From NCBI GenBank assembly GCA_002418285.1, contig DIDT01000067.1:62001-126000 (forward strand): a DNA stretch of 64,000 bases, in the 5' to 3' direction. The position numbers and the translations under genes are program-made. Source of the stretch: Phycisphaerales bacterium UBA5793 (GTDB lineage: Bacteria; Planctomycetota; Phycisphaerae; Phycisphaerales; UBA5793). This document shows, in pieces, positions 59,659-64,000 of this stretch; position 1 is the stretch's first letter, and each line of letters begins with the position of its first letter. Under the pieces are notes generated by a model, which did no database searches, was not told the DNA's origin, and saw nothing but the letters and a program-made list of their open reading frames with translations.

Positions 59659-62574
59659 GTGCGATCACACGATCCTGACAACATGACCGTCACGCCGCTC
59701 GAGTCGTTTCCGCCGATGGATCAGTGGGACGACTGGGTGGAGTATGACCCCGCTGCGTGGCCGCGCAAGGTGGAGAAGCGCTACCTGCTCGTGCCGACGA
59801 CGTGCTTCAACTGCGAAGCCGCGTGCGGCCTTGTCGCCTACGTCGAAAGGATCGACCCCAAGGACGCGAACAAACGCGGCGCTGAAGGAACCCCGCTTGC
59901 GTCTTCACTTCCCCAACTCGTCATCAAGAAGCTCGAAGGCAACCCGCACCACCCCGCCTCGCGCGGCAAGAACTGCGCCAAAGGCCCCGCCACCATCAAC
60001 CAGGTGAACGACCCCGGCCGCATCCTCTATCCGCTCAAGCGCGTCGGGCCGCGCGGCTCGGGCAAGTTCGAGCGCACGACGTGGGATGAAGTCCTCGACA
60101 CGTTCGCAAACCGCATCCGCAAGGCGCTGATCGAGAATCGCCGCGATGAAGTGATGTACCACGTCGGCCGCCCCGGCGCGGATGGCTACATGGATCGCGT
60201 GCTCCAGGCCTGGGGCGTGGACGGTCACAACTCGCACACCAACGTCTGCTCCTCGGGCGCCCGCGTCGGCTACACGCTCTGGACCGGGGCCGACCGCCCG
60301 TCGCCCGATCACGCCAACGCCAAGTTCATCCTCATGCTCTCGGCTCACCTCGAGACGGGTCACTACTTCAACCCGCACGCCCAGCGCATCATCGAAGGCA
60401 AGAACAGGGGCGCCAAGATCTGCGTCATCGACGTGCGCCTCTCCAATACCGCGTCGATGGCCGACCACTGGCTCGCCCCTTGGCCGGGCACCGAGGCGTT
60501 TCTGCTTCTCGCGATTGCCAACGTCCTGCTCAAAGAAAGCCTCTTCAACCGGCCGTATGTCGAGCAGTGGGTGAACTGGCGCGACTACATGCGCGCCAAG
60601 GCCGACGTAGGGTCCGCCGTGCGGACCAGTTCGCCGTCCGATCACGCACCTGAGTCAACGGCTGCCCAAGACGGTCCGCACGGCGGACCCTACGACTTTG
60701 ACGACTTCATCGAACACCTCAAAGCCCACTACGCCTACGCCTCACCCGAAGCCGCCGAAAAGGAATGCGGCATCCCCGCCGAGCAGATCCGCACCATCGC
60801 CCGCGAAATCGGCGCTGCCGGTTCCGCGCTCGCCACCCATGTCTGGCGCAACGCTGCAGCCGGCAACCTCGGCGGCTGGCAGGTCGCGCGCTGTCTCCAG
60901 TTCATCGTCGTCCTCATGGGCGCCGTCAACACGCCCGGCGGCAGTCATCTCAACAGCAACAACAAGTTTGTACCCCCGCCGTTCCTCAAGCCACCGCCGC
61001 AGAATGTCTGGAGCGAACTGCTCTACCCGCGCGAGTATCCACTCGCCTATCACGAACTCTCCATCCTGCTGCCGCACTTCCTCGAAGAAGGGCGAGGCAA
61101 GGTCGATACCTATTTCACCCGCGTCTACAACCCCGTCTGGACCAATCCCGACGGCATGATGTGGGAGAGAATGCTCCGCGATGAGAGCAAGATCGGCCTG
61201 CATGCCGCGCTCACGCCGGTGTGGAGCGAAACCGCGCAGTACGCCGACTACGTTCTGCCCATGGGCAACGGCGCCGAGCGCCACGACCTGATGAGCCAGG
61301 AAACCCACGCCGCCAAGTGGATCAGCTTCCGCCAGCCCGTGCTGCGCGTCGCCCGCGAGCGCGTCGGCCAGAACGTCGAACTCACCTATCAAGCCAACGT
61401 CGGCGAAGTGTGGGAAGAGGACGAGTTCTGGATCGAGCTCTCCTGGCGCATCGACCCCGACGGTTCGCTGGGCGTGCGCAAGTACTTCGAGTCGCCCTAC
61501 CGCGCCGGCCAGAAGATCACCATCGAAGAGTACTACCAGTGGATCTTCGAGAACTCCGTGCCCGGCCTGCCCGACGCCGCCAAGAAAGTCGGCATGACGC
61601 CGCTCGAATACATGAAGCGCCACGGTGCGTTTCTCGTCGAAGCCGACACCTACACCGGTCATCTCGCCAAACTCAAGGCCGAGCAGTTGCACGGCGCCGA
61701 GACGCGCGACGACGGCACCATCGTCAAGGACGGCAAACCCATCGGCGTCAGGAACGGCAACGATGCCGCGATCGGCTTCAACACCCCCTCGCGCAAACTC
61801 GAAATCTACAGCGACACCATGAGAGAGTGGAACTGGCCCGAGCACGACCTGCCCGGCTACATCGACAGCCACATCCACCGCAAACACATGGATCGCTCCA
61901 AGGGGCAGTACGTCCTCATCCCCACCTTCCGTTTGCCCACGCTCATCCACACCCGCAGCGCCAACGCCAAGTGGCTCTACGAACTCTCCAACACCAATCC
62001 CGTCTGGATGCACCCCGAAGATGCACAGTTGCTCGGTGTGCACACGACCGATCTCATCCGCGTCGCCACGCGCATCGGCTACTTCATCAACAAAGTCTGG
62101 GTGACCGAAGGCATGCGCCCCGGCGTGATCGCCTGCTCACACCACCTCGGCCGCTGGCGCCTCTTTGACGACCTGGGCGGCGATCGCATGGCCGCGTGCA
62201 AGGTCGCGCGCGAGGAAATCGCGCCCGGCCAGTTCCGTTTCCGCAAGATCGAGAAGATCCACGCCTACGCGAGCAAAGACCCCGATACCAAACGCATCTG
62301 GTGGTCTGATGGCGGCGTGCACCAGAACCTCACCTTCCCCGTCCAGCCCGATCCTATTTCCGGCATGCACTGCTGGCACCAGGCCGTCACGATCTCGCGC
62401 GCCGCGCCCGACGACCAGTACGGCGACGTCTTCGTCGACACCAACAAGTCGATGGAGGTCTATCGCGAGTGGCTCGCCAAAACGCGCCCGGGCCCCGGCC
62501 CCGGCGGCCTGCGCCGCCCGCTCTGGTTCGCTCGCGCCGTGCGTCCCGCCGCCGATGCGTATCGCGCGACCTGA
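59659..62574 (+). CDS. Molybdopterin oxidoreductase, catalytic subunit (PsrA/SoeA-like), cytoplasmic
   Basis: 971 residues from GTG 59659, with GAGAGAGAA upstream; ATG 59683 lacks a ribosome site. The N-terminal [4Fe-4S] motif is CFNCEAACG...GKNCAKG. The Mo-ligand region is NVCSSGARVGYTLW, so the ligand is probably Cys, as in polysulfide, thiosulfate and sulfite-type enzymes. No twin-arginine signal, consistent with a cytoplasmic enzyme such as SoeA. It carries an in-frame repeat insertion of 29 residues at 60607-60693. Neighbours (mobA, FeS/NrfD fusion, TauE-like exporter) suggest sulfur-oxyanion chemistry with the quinone pool; the substrate is inference. Confidence 0.92.
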   Translation: MRSHDPDNMTVTPLESFPPMDQWDDWVEYDPAAWPRKVEKRYLLVPTTCFNCEAACGLVAYVERIDPKDANKRGAEGTPLASSLPQLVIKKLEGNPHHPASRGKNCAKGPATINQVNDPGRILYPLKRVGPRGSGKFERTTWDEVLDTFANRIRKALIENRRDEVMYHVGRPGADGYMDRVLQAWGVDGHNSHTNVCSSGARVGYTLWTGADRPSPDHANAKFILMLSAHLETGHYFNPHAQRIIEGKNRGAKICVIDVRLSNTASMADHWLAPWPGTEAFLLLAIANVLLKESLFNRPYVEQWVNWRDYMRAKADVGSAVRTSSPSDHAPESTAAQDGPHGGPYDFDDFIEHLKAHYAYASPEAAEKECGIPAEQIRTIAREIGAAGSALATHVWRNAAAGNLGGWQVARCLQFIVVLMGAVNTPGGSHLNSNNKFVPPPFLKPPPQNVWSELLYPREYPLAYHELSILLPHFLEEGRGKVDTYFTRVYNPVWTNPDGMMWERMLRDESKIGLHAALTPVWSETAQYADYVLPMGNGAERHDLMSQETHAAKWISFRQPVLRVARERVGQNVELTYQANVGEVWEEDEFWIELSWRIDPDGSLGVRKYFESPYRAGQKITIEEYYQWIFENSVPGLPDAAKKVGMTPLEYMKRHGAFLVEADTYTGHLAKLKAEQLHGAETRDDGTIVKDGKPIGVRNGNDAAIGFNTPSRKLEIYSDTMREWNWPEHDLPGYIDSHIHRKHMDRSKGQYVLIPTFRLPTLIHTRSANAKWLYELSNTNPVWMHPEDAQLLGVHTTDLIRVATRIGYFINKVWVTEGMRPGVIACSHHLGRWRLFDDLGGDRMAACKVAREEIAPGQFRFRKIEKIHAYASKDPDTKRIWWSDGGVHQNLTFPVQPDPISGMHCWHQAVTISRAAPDDQYGDVFVDTNKSMEVYREWLAKTRPGPGPGGLRRPLWFARAVRPAADAYRAT
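60607..60693. repeat. Inverted pair of the 21-bp palindromic repeat inside the molybdoenzyme gene
   Basis: Copy 3 at 60607-60627 is identical to copy 1; copy 4 at 60673-60693 is its exact reverse complement. The unit spans 87 bases, exactly 29 codons, and keeps the reading frame open. It encodes a Ser/Pro/Gly-rich segment between an Ala-Lys-Ala-Asp helix end and YDFDDFIEHL. Confidence 0.9.
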
Positions 62575-62595
62575 AAGTCGCAACTCAACACGCGT

Positions 62596-63408
62596 TCACA
62601 GCACGCCGAGCATCTGCAGGCTCACCCAGATCAGCAGCACCATGAACGCCCCGCGCAGCAGGCGCTCGGGTAGCGCGTGTGAGAGACCAGCCCCGGCAAA
62701 CGCCCCGATCATCGCCGTCGGCGCGACGCACAAAGCGATGGCTACGCTCAACCGATAGTCAAGATTCAGCGGCTCGCCGTTGGCGCCGACCAGCGTCTGG
62801 AGATCCCAATTCTTCTGAAAGGCGCCGAAGGACGACGTGATGCACATCACAGCGCTGCTTGTGGCGATCGCCTGGCGCACGGGCAGGTGGCAGATGCGCT
62901 GCAGCAACGGCACGGCAATCGGTCCGCCTCCGATCCCCAGTAACCCGCCGAAGAAACCCATCAGTCCGCCAACAGAGCCGACGGCCGACCATCGGATGTT
63001 CGGCTCGCGCACGTCCGTTCGGCCGCGATCCCGGAACAGCCGAAGGCCGTAGACAACGAAGACAACCAGAAGAAACAACCCGAAAATCCGCTTGAGCGTC
63101 GAACCATCGAACTGATTGCCCACCAGAACGCCAACGATCATGCACAGCAGACCGGCCGGCAGCATCCGCCGCATCACGTCCCATCGAACCGCTTGTGCCC
63201 GATGATGCTTGACCAGCGACAGGGTCGCCACAAAGACATTGACGATCATCGCGGCCGCCTGAGAGACGTGCTGATCGTGCCCGAGCGCGAGCGTCAGCAC
63301 CGGAATGATGATGAGCGACCCGCCCGTGCCCATGACGCCACCGAGGCAGCCGGCAACCAGCCCCGCCAAAACAAGTTGCCACATCTCGACAATCCCGATT
63401 CCGAGCAT
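62596..63408 (-). CDS. TauE/SafE-family (TSUP) anion exporter
   Basis: 270 residues, about eight helices in two repeats. Family blocks are LAGLVAGCLGGVMGTGGSLIIIPVL in the first repeat (in two parts) and GFFGGLLGIGGGPIAVPLLQ in the second. TSUP members export sulfite, sulfoacetate or related anions. The stop lies 22 bases from the convergent molybdoenzyme stop. TauE-like genes near sulfite-oxidising molybdoenzymes are a known association, supporting a sulfur role for the cluster. Confidence 0.9.
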   Translation of the reverse strand: MLGIGIVEMWQLVLAGLVAGCLGGVMGTGGSLIIIPVLTLALGHDQHVSQAAAMIVNVFVATLSLVKHHRAQAVRWDVMRRMLPAGLLCMIVGVLVGNQFDGSTLKRIFGLFLLVVFVVYGLRLFRDRGRTDVREPNIRWSAVGSVGGLMGFFGGLLGIGGGPIAVPLLQRICHLPVRQAIATSSAVMCITSSFGAFQKNWDLQTLVGANGEPLNLDYRLSVAIALCVAPTAMIGAFAGAGLSHALPERLLRGAFMVLLIWVSLQMLGVL

Positions 63409-63627
63409 CGCAGAGTGTATCCTCGCAACACCTCACACGATGCAACGCAGACACAACGCATCGCATACGCCGTTTTGGGCCATTTCCAAAGAAAACCGTT
63501 GACTCTCCGCGTGTGCTCCGTATGGTGAGGTGTTGAGCTGCGCGCGTGGCTTGCACCGTTCATCAGGCGCTGCGCGATCAAGCGGCCGACACGCTTAGTC
63601 TACGTTCATCTTCCAAGGAGCCCGACG

Positions 63628-64000
63628 ATGTCACTGACATCCGCGTCTACGCACCATTTGACCGACCAGGTCGCTCAGTTCCATCTTCGCTTTCCCATCG
63701 ACTCGGATGATCTCGATCAGGACCAGGAGTGGTGCGAGTTTCGCATCGATGGCGAAGATGATTGGAGTCGGATCCGCTTTCACAACTACCACGAGATCTA
63801 CGAAGTGCCCGGTCTCTACGAGGCCCTCTTCTACCAGTGCCTCAAGTGCTGTTCGCCATACCGCGTTGTGCAGCTGCTCAATGATGTGCTCATGGACGAC
63901 CCACACCACATGGAAGACCTGCGCGTGATCGACCTCGGCGCAGGCAACGGCATGGTCGGGCAGGAACTGCGCAACGTCGGCGTCCAGAAAATCGTCGGCG
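63628..64000 (+). CDS. SAM-dependent methyltransferase, N-terminal part (cut by window end)
   Basis: 124 residues visible, from ATG 63628 behind AAGGAG; the frame stays open to the last base. The class I SAM-binding motif I, VIDLGAGNGMVGQEL, is at about residues 101-115. The preceding 95 residues are acidic and aromatic (DEDDWSRIRFHNYHEIYEVPGLYEALF, in parts) and resemble the lead-in of small-molecule methyltransferases. Substrate unknown. Confidence 0.85.
   Translation, partial: MSLTSASTHHLTDQVAQFHLRFPIDSDDLDQDQEWCEFRIDGEDDWSRIRFHNYHEIYEVPGLYEALFYQCLKCCSPYRVVQLLNDVLMDDPHHMEDLRVIDLGAGNGMVGQELRNVGVQKIVG

Overview
The window is GC-rich bacterial DNA and looks like a member of the Planctomycetota, probably a Phycisphaerae-type lineage. 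This rests on gene content, not on any marker search: tandem secreted proteins with a PEP-CTERM-like tail, a zinc-ribbon membrane protein of the 'CxxCxYDLTG...CPxCG' kind, HpnCDE squalene genes, a complete moxR-bat operon, and a DNA topoisomerase VI pair. Coding density is high, and no insertion sequence, prophage or CRISPR array is visible. Two tRNAs are present, Arg-TCT and Gln-CTG.

Layout. 0-6 kb: end of a secreted subtilase, tRNA-Arg, a zinc-ribbon membrane protein, rlmN, and two PEP-CTERM-like paralogs. 6-19 kb: an isoprenoid-rich stretch with ispH, hpnC-hpnD-hpnE, a split b6f-type cytochrome b pair, a TIM-barrel protein with an eroded metal site, aroK, a squalene/phytoene-synthase-like protein that has lost its Asp-rich motifs, an HtrA/Deg protease, and ispE. 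18.5-23 kb: a CvpA-like protein, a membrane-anchored PilB/GspE-like protein with a damaged Walker A, and pilT. 23-26 kb: an ArsR-type regulator with two YeeE/YedE half-transporters, a broken Ser/Thr kinase remnant, a pirin, and tRNA-Gln. 26-31 kb: a XerC/D recombinase, two lipoproteins (CsgG-like and TolB-like), and an ANTAR response regulator. 31-38 kb: topoisomerase VI subunits A and B on one strand, separated by an MntA/HepT-type pair, two zinc-ribbon membrane paralogs, and a sodium:solute symporter with a translationally coupled 41-residue partner.

38-47 kb: a secreted protein, a PfkB-like/GmhA fusion followed by an active-looking HldA kinase (heptose pathway), fumC, a PilZ protein, aat, an aldo/keto reductase, a Tat-exported sugar isomerase-like protein, and a cupin. 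47-57 kb: the eight-gene moxR-DUF58-DUF4381-like-batA-batB-batC-batD-batE operon with stop/start overlaps; BatC carries a huge Gln-rich tract. 57-64 kb: mobA, a carboxymuconolactone-decarboxylase-like protein, a four-cluster ferredoxin fused to an NrfD-type membrane anchor, a large cytoplasmic molybdopterin oxidoreductase, a TauE/SafE exporter, and the start of a SAM methyltransferase.

The most interesting signals are a recurring theme of degenerate paralogs beside intact ones (HpnC/D-like protein, PilB-like ATPase, PfkB-like domain), the bacterial topoisomerase VI, a b6f-like quinol oxidase pair without a nearby Rieske gene, and a 21-bp palindromic repeat. The repeat occurs twice as inverted pairs, one of them an exact 87-bp (29-codon) in-frame insertion in the molybdoenzyme gene.
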